Shown here piece by piece: positions 1 through 12,480 of a stretch of DNA of 64,000 bases. The notes beneath the pieces were generated by a model. That model searched no databases. It worked only from the letters and a program-made list of their open reading frames with translations, and was not told where the DNA came from. The position numbers and the translations under genes are program-made. Origin of the DNA: Hymenoscyphus infarciens (lineage: Eukaryota > Ascomycota > Leotiomycetes > Helotiales > Helotiaceae). The stretch is taken from assembly GCA_001414345.1 (NCBI GenBank), contig LLCB01000086.1, forward strand, positions 62,001 to 126,000, in the 5' to 3' direction. Every line of letters starts with the position of its first letter. The first letter of the stretch is position 1.

Positions 1-1219
1 CCTAAGTCTTCTCTAAGAGAGTAAACTATACTTCTAAACTATTCTTTAGTATCTTTATACTAGTAATAACTAATACCTTATCTAAGACCTTAGTAGCCTC
101 TTTAATCTCCTTCTTCTCCTTCTTAAGCTTAAGCTTACTAAACTCCTTTTTAATAAACTATAGTAACTATCTAAGTTAGAATAGATTTAGTATATATTTA
201 AGATTAAACTTATTAGAATATATATAGTATTCTACTCTATATAGTACTTATACTTCTTTAACTTTAGCTTCTTAAAAGTATATATATAGTTTCTATTCTA
301 AGATTTTATCTAAAGATACTAAACGTAGTAGACTTAGTAGATAGCTAGAAGTATACTAGGAGGATATAAGAGAGATATTTTACTATATTAGATTAGCTTT
401 AAATTAGGTTTAATTAAAGAGAGAAAAACTTACTTTTATATATATATATTTTAGAAGATAAGTTAGTATATAAGAATATACCTAATTAGAAGGTATTCTT
501 ACTATTTATATTATTTAGATAAAAAGAAAAGAAGAAGAGAAGTTAGAATTAGAGAAAAGTCGCCTACTAATATACTACTTATAATAATAGCTACTACTTT
601 ATAATTATTGTTTATTACTTAATAATTACTATTATAATATATAATAATAGTAAGAAAATAATAACTCTATAGTAGTATACTACTCTTTACTTAATAGCTA
701 ATAATTAGCCTCTCTTCTGTTTATATCTATTATTATATAGTATATAGTAGTAAATAAAGAGCGATTAGCTTTTAAATAATAATACTACTAGCTATTAACT
801 CTACCTCGACTACTAGATACTATAATAGTAGATAAGTTATATTTTTTAAATAAAGAGATAAATAATACTCTAGTTAACTTAATACTATGCTAATTAATAA
901 CTAAAGACTTAGAATAAGTCTTTTTAAAGAAGAGAGGATATAATAGTACGCTATCTTAGATTATTATATAATAGTACTATTCTAAATTATTAGTATTTAT
1001 AAAACTACTAATACCTCTAAGCACTACTAATACCTCTAATACCTCTAGGCTAAGATTATAAATAACCGATACTTATATAAGTAAAGTACTAAAGGTATTA
1101 ATATCTAATATTTATATATAGAAGAGATTAAGATTTAGATATTATATATTTAGCTTTTCAAAGGTTTAAAGGTTATATATTTAGCTTTTTAGCTCTTATT
1201 ATTTAGTATTAGCTATATT

Positions 1220-1386
1220 TGTTAGTATGACTTATAGTTATAAAAGCGATGTAAAAAGAGTTGTATTATCGTTCGTATATACCGAGTAAAGCTAGCTACG
1301 ATGTCTACTTAAGTAGCTCTTAAGCGAGAAGCACGTGTACCTACGTATACTAATCTGAATCGCTATTTACCTCTTGAATACTAACA
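1220..1386. repeat. Long terminal repeat, left copy
   Basis: Starts TGTTAGTATGAC and ends CTAACA. It retains more CG and TG than its surroundings. It matches 4445-4611 over nearly its whole length, and the differences I see are mostly transitions (C/T or G/A), as RIP would leave. Confidence 0.65.
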
Positions 1387-2896
1387 CTAGCACTTCTTTA
1401 AAACGATAGAAGTTACTTAAAACTATTGAAAATCGTATATCTAAGCTAACTAATTAGAGCTCTCTATTCTCTATCCTCGACTAATAAGAAGGCTCTATTT
1501 TAGTCTCTTATTTCGTTCTACTTATTCTATAAGGTTGATGTCTAGCTTATTAGTATCGATCAACTTTTATAGAGTATTATAGTAACTCTTTTTAGTTATA
1601 GTATCTATAGAATTACTCTTATTATTAATCTATTTAATTTTATTAATCTCTCTTAATTTATATGCTTCTTATAGGTATATAACGTTAATTATTAGTCACT
1701 TCTCCTTAGTTATACCTAATTTAGCTATATATTTGTAAATAGACTTTGAATTAGTATATGTTATAAGTGGTATCTTAAATCCTAAGATGCTTTTAAAAGT
1801 CGATTTTTATTAAAGCTATAGTATTAAATCTAGAGCTTATTATATATAATTCTAATACTAAAACACTATAAGTAACTCTCTTATATTTAGTAGAAGACTA
1901 ATATAAGATATTAGTATTATTATCTTTATCTATAAGAGTAATAATATAACTGATTTATAATAATAAGTCTTTATTATTAGTAAATGATTTATTAGTAAAA
2001 GCGTATAACTTTAGAGAAGATTTATCTAATTTAACGAATTTAAGTCCTTTTAAGAGATTATTAATTTACTATTAAATTTGCTTATTAAGAAGTGAAATAT
2101 CGTTATCTTAAAGATTAATAGTTTAGGTAGTATATAATAAGTTGAAAGCGGCCTTAGACTAGGATACCGTAGCTAAGTATACCTCTCTAATACGTTATAT
2201 AATATATTAATCTTTAGTGTTTACTATATATAATGTCCCTTTTATATTAGATATCTTAGATAAGGCCTTTTATACTAAATCTAAGTGTTTTATATAATCT
2301 TAAGTAAGAGATATAAAGCTATTATAATACTTAGTAATTAGCCCTCTATTAAATTTAATTAGATAGTTAATAGTAAGCTCTTTCCTCTTCTTAGATATAA
2401 ATCTGGCTTTGTTAATAGTAAGCTCTTCTTTATTAGTAAAAGCGTTATTAGTAAGTATAAGAGTATTATTAGTTTAAAGGCCTACTATACTAAAAAGGGT
2501 ATCTAACTTTGCTTACTCGTTATATTAGTATAACTTAGTATATAAAAGACAGAGGTTGAATATTAACTATTCTATTATAAGCCTTAGAATATAGTGTTTA
2601 TAATACGTTATAAACTAATGATTACTAGCTTCTAGAATACTATATAATAGCCTAATTACTTTAAAGAATACATCTTCCTATTAAGAATAACCTTTAGAAG
2701 AGTATATAAAGAATTTCTAATTTAAGTTAGTTAAAGATTATATATATACTTATATAATATTCTAAATAAATACTTATAAATCTAGAAGTATTATAATAAG
2801 TATAAGGATTATTCTCTAGCTTACTCTCTAAATTATAGGTGCTTAAGTAAGCACTAGTGACTTTCTAGTATTATTATATACTTAGATCACTAATCT

Positions 2897-3720
2897 AGAA
2901 ACCAGTAGTAGAGTCTTCAGATCTCGTTATAAATATATATTAGAACACGCTAAAAGATAACAAAAGTTAATCGATGTTTTCGTCAAAAAGTATAGTATAA
3001 AAGTAATTTAAAGCGTTACCTTTTAGCATAGTAGAGAAGGTAAGAGAGTAAATCGCTAGTAATACTCTACTTCTCTTATATATATTCTTAAATATTATAA
3101 CTTTAATCGTAAAGTTGTCTTCTTTTCTACTATACTTTTAATTATCCTTATATACTTTTATAAGGGTGCCTAATACGTAAGAGTAGTCTTAACTCTTTAA
3201 ACTTCGAGAAGTTAATTCTAGTTCGAAATATATTATATTTATTTATACTAGTAGTCTTCTACTAGGATTATCTTATTACTAATTATATTCTAGATACTTA
3301 GAGGCCTCGTCGAAGTTATTAGTAATAGTATTATTATTAAATTAGTATAATATAAAGAAAGAGGTATAGTTATCTTTTAGTAGACCTAGAGGTTAGATTA
3401 GAGGTTATATAGGATCGTTTAAATCTCCTCTTTTAGTCGGTAGAATTGAAGTTATTAAAGATGTCGGTTGTTATTATTATTATTATTATTATATAGAGGA
3501 AGATTATTATATAGTAGAGGCTTATAAAGCTTCGTCTCTAGCCTTCGTCTTAGATCGAGTGTTTTAAGTAATATTTTCAGCTAGAGGTTATTATTATAGA
3601 GGTTATAGAGGTTATAGAGGTTATAGAGGTTATAGATATTATTACTATAGCTTTTGTTATCTTTTAGCGTGTTCTAATATATATTTATAATAAGATCTAA
3701 AGACTTTACTACTAGTTTCT
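2897..3720. mobile_element. Foldback/MITE-like element with 70-bp terminal inverted repeats
   Basis: The 70 bp at 2897-2966 are repeated in inverse orientation at 3651-3720 with only a few transition differences. Both arms share the core AGAACACGCTAAAAGATAAC. The interior holds an ATT trinucleotide tract near 3466-3495 and a GTTATAGAG 9-bp minisatellite near 3590-3640, and no coding potential. It sits inside the LTR relic, so it was probably inserted into it. No clear target duplication is seen. Confidence 0.6.
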
Positions 3721-4444
3721 CCTTCTAATACTATAGCTTTTAATTCTTTGTCTAACTACTTAGTTTAGTTAACCTTAGTAGCGGTGTTATATAGTACTTA
3801 AGATATAAGCATTTTATATTTATTTGTCTTAACTTATATACCTCTTCTACGAAGTGTCTATTATAACTTAGTATTCGTAGATTAGTAGATCTTAGCGAAT
3901 TTATCTTAATCCTATCTTTTAAAGTCTACTTAAAATTTATCTTAAAAAAGAAGGTCTTTATTCTCTTCTTTAGTATACTTCTCTTCTCGTTTAGTAGCAA
4001 AAATCGTCTCTTCTGTCTATATTAACTTTAGCTTTAGTACTAGCTTTAGAGCTTGTTTTAGTACTGAAGTTAAAGCTTCCGAAGTTATCGGAATCGATGT
4101 CGGTGTATCCGTTATATTATAGATATTATAGATGAATTTAGATATTATCGAAAGTCCGTTTATACTCTACTTAGTAGGTGAAAGAGATATTAGGTTTTAA
4201 GTGAATAGGTGTCTTAGAGAGTATGAATTATCTTAAGAGATAATAGAAGGTTGGTATTAGTAATCGATGCTTCTTATATTAAGAAGCGTTTACTATTTAT
4301 CGTGAATTTAGATAGTAGAAGGAACTACGATCTATAAAGAGGAGTCTACTAGTGATATTAAGTTTACTTTTATATAAGTATACTTATAGTAGAAATATAT
4401 AAAGTAACTAAGTATCTAATCTAATCTATACGTCTACTAATCAG

Positions 4445-4611
4445 TGTTAGTATAACTTATAGTTATAAAAGCGATGTAAAAAGAGTTATATTATTATTTA
4501 TATATACCGAGTAAAGCTAGCTACGATGCCTACTTAAGTAGCTCTTAAGCGAGAAGCACGTATATCTACGTATACTGATCTGAATCGCTATTTACTCTTT
4601 AAATATATATA
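4445..4611. repeat. Long terminal repeat, right copy
   Basis: Direct repeat of 1220-1386 starting TGTTAGTATAAC. The 3' end has decayed to an AT run, so the CTAACA terminus is no longer visible; the end given is set by the length of the left copy. Confidence 0.6.
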
Positions 4612-4679
4612 TACCGATAATATTAGATAGAGCTCGGTTATTATTATTATTAGAACTTAGTAGCTTCTAATCTCTTATA

Positions 4680-4875
4680 TATAGACGTTTATGTTTAGTA
4701 TAGAAGAGAGATAGTTTATTATTTTCTTCTATATTAGTACCTAGTATCTATATACGTTATTCTACTAAACGTACTCCTATATACCTCTTCTATAGTTATA
4801 TATCTTTCGTGCTATTATATTCTTCTACTTACTTATATACTAAAGATAGTAATAACTTACTTTAAGAGAAGAGTA
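4680..4875. repeat. Dispersed repeat with inverted copies near 11.0 and 12.2 kb
   Basis: Positions 4680-4800 match the reverse complement of about 11040-11145, sharing for example ATAGGAGTACGTT and ACTAGGTACTAATATAGAAG. Positions 4817-4875 match the reverse complement of 12244-12300, sharing TTACTTTAAGAGAAGAG. The two inverted copies do not keep the same spacing or order, so this looks like a repeat family rather than one element's termini. Confidence 0.55.
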
Positions 4876-7250
4876 TATAAAGAGAACTAAGAGAAGGTTT
4901 TATTTTTTATTATATATTAGACGTTAATTCTAAATACTATATATCTATAAAAGGTTTACTAATATTATATTTATACTTAGAACTTAAAGTACTTAAAATT
5001 AAGAAGTATTCTTCTTAAAATTACTTTCTATTCTAAAACCTTATCTTATAATTCTTAGTTATATTTTATAAGAAACTCTAAATACGTCTCTATAATATAA
5101 AGTTGATTAAGAATCTCTTATAAAAGCTTTATAGTATCTTTATATCTTACTTAGATAGTTATAGCCTATTTCTCTACTCTAGTAAGAGTATTAAAGTCTT
5201 ATTTAATAAAACTAAGAATATAAAAAGATACTCTTATACTTTATATAAAAATAGAGTTCTAAGTAAAATTTACTTTAATTATAGTAAGAATTAGACTTAA
5301 ATATATTAGATTCTTATTAAGAAGATCTAAGTAAACGTTATATCTAAGACTCTTAGAAAGAGACGAGAGAGATACTATAGTTATATAAGATTTAAGATAT
5401 AGTAGATAGTTTAATAGTTATCTTACTACTATTACTTATTTTATAAAGTTAGTATTTTAGTACTACTTTTTATAAGACTAAGAAGGCTATTTTTAAATTA
5501 GAAATAGAGAGTTATCTAGTTTAAGTATAATTTATTCTATTAATAAAAGAGAATAGAAAGAGTAATAGACTTACTAAGTATATACTAGAACTCTATTAGA
5601 AAATTCCTTTAAAAATAAGTATAATAGAAATTATATTAAAAATAGAAAATATAAGAATAGAAAGAAAGATAGAAACTTTTTAATCTATTTAGAGAATATT
5701 CTTAGTAATACTTAGTATCTTAGTTTACTTAGTATATACTTATATTTTAAAATATAACTATTTAAGCTTATTTTTAGATTTTTAATAAAGTTATTTTATA
5801 GTATACTTTTAATAAATATTAACTATAAAGAGTTATTTTTCTTATAATTAATAGATTATATTATAAACTTTTATTTTACTATTATAAGATATTATAAACT
5901 TTAACCTTAGTATTATAGTTAGAAAATATTATTAGACTTTCTATTACTTATTACTACTTTTTTTAGTCTAGGATTTTTAGAAAGGATAAGACTAATAAAT
6001 GTTCTTATACTCTTAAAAAGCCTTTTAAAGATTAAATTTTTTCGATTTTACTTTTAAACTTCTTAATACTAGTTTATTTACCTTTTAATAATAATTAAAG
6101 CTAGTATTATTATAGGTTATATAATTTTTATAAGATTACTTTAATCTTAAAACTTATATTATTTAGCTTTATAAGTATAATTATTTATAATTATTTAGTT
6201 ATTTATACTTAAATTAAAGCCTAATCTACCTTTAAGCTCTTTCTTTTACTAAAAACTACTATTCTTAAAAAGTCTCTATATAAGTCTACCTTTTTTATAA
6301 CCTATCTAGTATATTAAATATCTATATATATTATATAATATAGGTTTCTTTAAACTCTCTTATATATATAAGTAGTAAGTATTTCTTTTTAGAATATTTT
6401 AAGTAATATAATTATCTTAAACCTTATACTATTTACTTAATATATCTCTTTACTTAATAAATAAATAGACTCTTAAGAAAATTTAATAGCTTAGTTATTC
6501 TATTATAATAAACTAAATACTACTTACCTTTTCTTTTATAAGAGATAACTAAGAGTTGAACTATCTATCTTTTATATCCTTTATTTATTCTAGGCCTTAT
6601 TTAACTTAACTTAAAGCTTATTAAGTTTAACTCTATTCTTAGAAAACTCCTTCTTAATTATATATCTTAAACTCTTTATTTATAGTATAATCTATTATAA
6701 TATTACTTTTATCTCTATATTACTCTTACCTTTATATATATCTTATACTATTTACTAACTCTCTATTATTAGAATAGACCTAGGATAAAATTATACCTTA
6801 TATGAATTATATAGTATAGTTCTATATTCTATCAATTATATATTTATAAACTTCTAAAGTCTTTTACTTAATCTTAAATAGTAATCTTCTTCTAACTAGA
6901 GTAAGTTATTAAGAAGCTTTTTTATTTATTTAATATAAGTTCTTATAAAAAAGAGTAGAAAAAAGAGAACGAAATCGCTTATAAGTCCTATTTAATAGAT
7001 TAACTTCTACTAAAAAGATATCTATTAGTAGATATATATTTAAGAGATTTCTTTTATTATATTTAGAATAGATAGCTATAGTATATTATTAGACTAGTAG
7101 TAGAGTATAAATATAGAATATAAAATACTATAATCTTATAGTAGTTATTCTATTTCTAAGAAAGTAACTTAAAAACGATCTTAATTATATATAGCTTATT
7201 ATATATAATATATAATATATAGATAGTATAGGTTTAAGACGTTCTTATTA

Positions 7251-7422
7251 ATTCTTTACTTCCTTCTTAATAAGTTAGAATTAGGCTTAGGTTTTTATAA
7301 GCTTATTATTTAAAATAAGATTAAGAAACGAGTAAGTAAGCTAATTTCTTAATCTTACTTTAAAGTAATAAGCTTATAGAAACGTAAGCTTAATTCTAAC
7401 TTATTAAGAAGAAAGTAAAAGA
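7251..7422. repeat. 172-bp near-perfect palindrome (hairpin)
   Basis: Arm 7251-7328 and arm 7345-7422 are inverse complements with few mismatches, separated by a 16-bp spacer. Shared stretches include CTTCTTAATAAGTTAGAATT and ATAAGCTTATTA. It could be the tip of a foldback element or an inverted junction of two repeat copies. It codes for nothing. Confidence 0.7.
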
Positions 7423-7610
7423 TTAATAGCTTAAGATACTTAAAAGAGTTTAGAACTCTATTAGATTTTAAGAAGTAGGAAGCGTAAGATATATAGAGTA
7501 AATAGTATAGACTATAATATATGTCTATAAGCAGAAGGAAGCGTTATATATAGTTAGATAGATTATTTTAGAGACTTATTATTATAAGTAGTTTCAAGCT
7601 TAATTACTTT

Positions 7611-7855
7611 ATTATAGTTTCTATATTATTAATTATTTCGTTTATACTAATAATAGATATTAGCTAATATTATAAGCTTTAAGATATAAATACTTACTAT
7701 GATCTCTCTAAGTCTTTATAAGCCTTCTCTTAGTTTTGCTTAGTTTTGCTTTACTATAGTTTTTATATTATTAATTAGTTTATTCCTACTAATAATAGAT
7801 ATTAGTTAGTATTATAGTATTAGAATATAAATACTTATTATAGTCTCTTTAAAAT
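7611..7855. repeat. Degenerate direct duplication of about 105 bp
   Basis: Copies 7611-7715 and 7752-7855 both run from a TATAGTTT..TATATTATTAATTA start through ACTAATAATAGATATTAG and end in TATAAATACTTA plus a CTCT stretch. Differences are largely transitions. Confidence 0.55.
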
Positions 7856-9732
7856 TTAGTCTATTTTCTATAAATATAGTTAAGATATATAAGAAAAGCT
7901 TAGAGCTTCTTAGAGAAAGGTCTCTTCTTAGAGAAGTAGTAAAATAACGACTAGTATTAAGACTAGAAAGAAGTATATTAGAGATATAATATAATAGAGA
8001 TAAGATAATAACTAGTGTTAACTATTTTCAAGAGAAGGAAGTAATAAATATATATCTTCTTATATAAAACTGAAATTAATCTAATATTATACTACTCTTA
8101 GGTATTAATTAAGCTAGGCTAGTAAGAGTTTTAAAAGTTTTAACTCTACTATATATATTAGGCTTTAATATATACTATTAATATTAAGATATTAAATATA
8201 GTAAGTAGTAGCGTACTCTATAGATTACTAAGTCTTAGATTTCTTAATTCCTCTAGTATCTACTTAAAGCTTTAAGTTTTATTAAACGAGCTATTCTTTA
8301 TAAAGATACTATAGTATAGTATACTTTGAATTAGAGAAATCTATAAAAACGGAGTTTAATATAACTATATCTAGAATAATATATAGATATATATCTAAAG
8401 AGATATAAAAGAGCTAGAATATATATACTTATACTTAGAAGTATACTAAAATCTCTTTAGAAGATAGCGAAGGTATACTAAGAAATATTTAAAGAAAGTA
8501 ACTTATAAATTCGATAATTATAGAATATATTATTATATATAGTATAAAACTATCTACCTCTTTATTAACCTCTTTATAAGATAAGAATACTAATTATAAA
8601 CATGTGTCTCTTAGAAAGGCGTATTATCTAAATTAAAATCGAGCTTCTTAGACTAAGATAAATAGTATACTAGACGATTATAGAAATAAATACTATATAA
8701 TATTAGATCTAAATAGATTATAGGTTTCTTATATTCGCTTACTAATATAAAGTAATAGAGATCTACTTATAATATCTTAATTTATAATTCTTATAAGAGT
8801 TACTCGAGGTTAGAGACTTATAAGAGATATAAAATATATATAAGAACGCGGTTCTTCTCTTCTTAGATAAAAAGCTTTAGTATAAAATTAATATAGAATA
8901 TAAATAGAGTATTAAGCTAAGAGATATATAAGACGTAGCTATATTTCTAGTATAGTAAAAGAGAGAGAGAGAGGTAGAGAGAGTAAGAGACTTTATATAT
9001 ATGATTTTCCTATAATTTTCTACTAGTTTTTATAGGTTTAAAGTCGCTTAAAGTACTACTTTAAGTATAAAACATCTACTTTTATTTTAGTCTTATAATA
9101 CTAGAAAGGAAACTAAATTATAAGTATAAGTTTTTTAAACCTCTAGAGTCTATATAGAATATAATAGAAGTATTAATTAAAAGTTAAGTTAATAGAAGAA
9201 ATGATTTAGTATTAGTATTAGTATTAATAAAAAAGAGTATTCTTCTTAAATATTATTAATCTAATTTTAGTAAACATGTTCCCTAGCCTTAGAAGTTTTT
9301 ATTTTTATCTAACTTATTCTTAGTTAATATATTAGTTATTAGTATAATAACTAACGCTTTCCTTATTAAGCTTATTATTAGTATAATAAGTATTACTTTT
9401 CTTAGTAAATTCCTTATTAGAGTATAAGCTAATATTATTCTTCTTACTCTCTACGTTATTAGTATATTCTTTCTTACTATTTATTAAATCACTTTCCTTC
9501 TTACTAGATAAGCTACTATTAGAATTATTATTACTAATCTTATTATTTTTTAAAGTTCCTTCTAATTTATCTAATCTACTATTCCTACTAGTTCCTTTTA
9601 TAGCTATAGAGGAGTAAGTTGTTTATCTAGTAGTATAAGTACTAGGTCTAGACTCTAATTTATTATTACTAGAACTAGATATAGTTACTCTATCTATATT
9701 TAAGGAATTAGTAGCTTTATTTAATACTAATA

Positions 9733-9905
9733 CTTCTCTTCTACTTCTATATCTACTTCTATATCTACTTCTATTTCTACTTCTATTTCTACTTCTATTT
9801 CTACTTCTATTTCTACTTCTATTCTTGTTTTCGTCTTCGTTTCTATTCTTGTTTTTATCTTTGTTTTCGTTCTTAATTTCGTCTTTGTTTCTATTAACGT
9901 TTTCG
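9733..9905. repeat. Pyrimidine-rich minisatellite
   Basis: A 12-bp unit (TTCTACTTCTAT and variants such as TTCTATTTCTAC) is repeated about eight times. It grades into TTTCGTTTCTATTCTTG-like units. It is strongly strand-asymmetric (pyrimidines on the + strand). Confidence 0.7.
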
Positions 9906-12480
9906 TTTTCGTTTCTATCTAAATTAGAAGTAGTTAAGTAATTTATAGTATAAGTAGTAGTATATAAGGTTACTAGTAAGTAGTTATACTTATCTAGCTC
10001 TCTCTAGTTTTAGTTTCTATAATCTAGAGTTTAGGTTTAATAATAATTTAGAGTTCTATTCTAAGATAGAATATCGCTATCTTTCTTATTTAATAACAGT
10101 TCTTATTCTAATTAGTAGGTTATTTCTCTAATAACTAGAAACTTTAGTATATACTACTATTACTTAATAGGTAATCAGCTATTCTAAGATATAAAGGAAT
10201 TTAATAGATAACCTAAGTTAGCTCCTCTTTATCGTCCTTATTATAAGTATATATATAGTATATAACTCGCCTATATATAGCTCTTCCGTCGTAGCTTATT
10301 CTCTAAGGTTAACTCTTACGTCTAATATTTATAACTATCTACTTATTTATAAGATAAATTCTTCTAGTATTCTTTTAATATTAGTAAAAGGAGAACTAGT
10401 AGAGTAGAAAAACGTATAATTAATAGAGTAAGATAAGTAGAGAGATTATAAAGTAGGTGCTTATATAGTTTATATATTCTATTATTATATATATAGTAAT
10501 TACTAATTAGTTCTAAGAGATATCTCTTCTCTAAAGGAAATAAACCAAGTCTCTAATAGTAGTATTAGTAAAGTAGTTATTAACTCTAGTAGCTTAAGCT
10601 ACTAAAACTTTAATAAGAATACTTAGAAGAGTCTATAACAAGTCTTATATAGATACTAATTCGTTAAATATTACTAGGACTAAAATAGTAGTTAAAGGTT
10701 ATAGTATAAATAGAGAAGATTAAGAGCTATTAAAACTTACTATTATAGAAGTTAGAGTTAATAGTTATAGTATAGGTAATATAGATAAAGAAGCTTAAAA
10801 GCTATTAGAGTTAGCTATTAGAGTTTATTTTATTAAGCTTAAGTTTTATAAGTAATTAAAGTTATAATAAGAATAATTTTTAAGCTCTTTATTAATATCT
10901 TTAGATATTCTAGTAAGTTCTTCTTACTTTATTTCTGCTTTAATCTTACTCTCTTTGATAATTTCTTTACTTTACTTTATATCTACTTTTTAACTTAAAC
11001 CTTTCTAACTAAAACCTTTATAGCTATAATAGTATAAAATATATACTACTAGCGAAGAGGTATATAGGAGTACGTTCGAGACAGGATAACGTATATAAAT
11101 ACTAGGTACTAATATAGAAGAAAAGGAAAAACTATCTCTCTCTAACTCTAGAAGTATATATAAGAGGTTTAGATAGTATAAAAAGAGTCTAAAACCGACT
11201 AACGTTATACGTCGGCTAATACAAAAGCCTAAACCTACGTAACCTTTCTAATATAAGATAATAACTACTGAAACCTTATATATAGCAGGTACTCCTAGCT
11301 ATCTAGAATAGTATACTATTATAATAGCTCTTCGAGTATTACTCTTACTAAAACTTCTAACTTTTATTAAAAACTACCTTTATTATAAATCCTATATTCT
11401 ATCTATTACTATTATATTATAATAGTCTATAACTACTATTTCTAAGTAACTTATAAATAAAATTATTTATAAGTAGTTAATACTATAAAAGATTCTCTCT
11501 AACTAATAAAAGTTAAAGTTCTTACTTTAAACTTATAATCTAGCGCTTTATAATCTAACTTTCTATATTCTAACTCCTTATAATTTAACTTTCTATAATC
11601 TAACTTCTTATAATCTAAGTTATAATATATATTAAAATATTCTATACTAATACGCTCTATAAGCCTTAAACATCTTACTAGTATTAGAGTAATATAGTAT
11701 AAATAAAACGAGAAATAGTCTATAAGTATTACTTACTAGTAACTTATAAACTAAAATAACTATAAGTAGTTTATTAAATTTATTTTATAACGTCTTTTCT
11801 TTAGCTAATAGAACTTATAAGTATTAGTTAACTTAAAGTATTATACTTTAATATCTCTTTTTAAAAAGAGAAATCCTAATAAGATTTACTTTTATAGAAT
11901 ACCTAGTTTTAAGGTTTCTAGGTTCTATAGTATCTCGATTTAAAATAAGACTAAAATTATAAAACTTAAAAAGTACTATTAAGAGAGAAATTAGCTAAAT
12001 ATAAGATTAAAGATAGAATTAGTTAAGTACTAAGTATATTTAAAGTTAAGTATAAATATATTAATAACTAAGTATATATACTATCTAAGTATATAGAGGT
12101 TTTATAAAGGAATTTACTAAGATAGATTAGTATATAAAGGTTAAAAAAAATTATAATAACTTAAAATTATAAAGACGTAGATATCTAAGAAGTATACCTT
12201 TAGATGATTTACTTTAAGAGAAGAGGATCTTTAGATTATATATACTCTTCTCTTAAAGTAAGTTACTATTATCTTTAGTATATAGGTAGGTAGAAGAAGA
12301 GAAGTAAAAGAAAAGAAGAGAATAAAAGGGAAAGAAGGGTAAGAAGTAAAAAGTATATATATAAAGAATAGCTTTATTATTCTTAACTCTTATTAATAGA
12401 TAAGATAAAACTCCTCTTAAAATAAAAAAAATAAAAGAAATTTACTCTCTAACTATCTACTAAACGTATTAATCTATAAA

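Larger units (their letters stand above)
1220..4611. mobile_element. RIP-degraded LTR retrotransposon relic
   Basis: Two direct repeats of about 165 bp (1220-1386 and 4445-4611) bound 3.06 kb of internal sequence. The left copy begins TGTTAG and ends CTAACA, the inverted termini expected of an LTR. No coding frame survives in the interior, so superfamily (Copia or Gypsy) and strand cannot be assigned. The interior also carries a separate inverted-repeat insertion at 2897-3720. The short span suggests either an internally deleted or a non-autonomous element. No convincing 5-bp target duplication is visible. Confidence 0.65.
1..12480. repeat. RIP-saturated AT-rich repeat island without genes
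   Basis: No open reading frame of useful length exists in either orientation over 12.4 kb. Whole lines of sequence contain no CA or TG dinucleotide while TA is everywhere, which is the product of CpA-to-TpA conversion by RIP in ascomycetes. The block is made of decayed transposon copies, several of which can still be outlined and are listed separately: LTR pair, foldback, palindrome, duplications and a minisatellite. Small patches near 1240-1380 and 4450-4580 are less degraded. The right edge at about 12480 is abrupt, with normal dinucleotide use from there on. The left edge lies outside the window. Coding of any kind is very unlikely. Confidence 0.93.
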
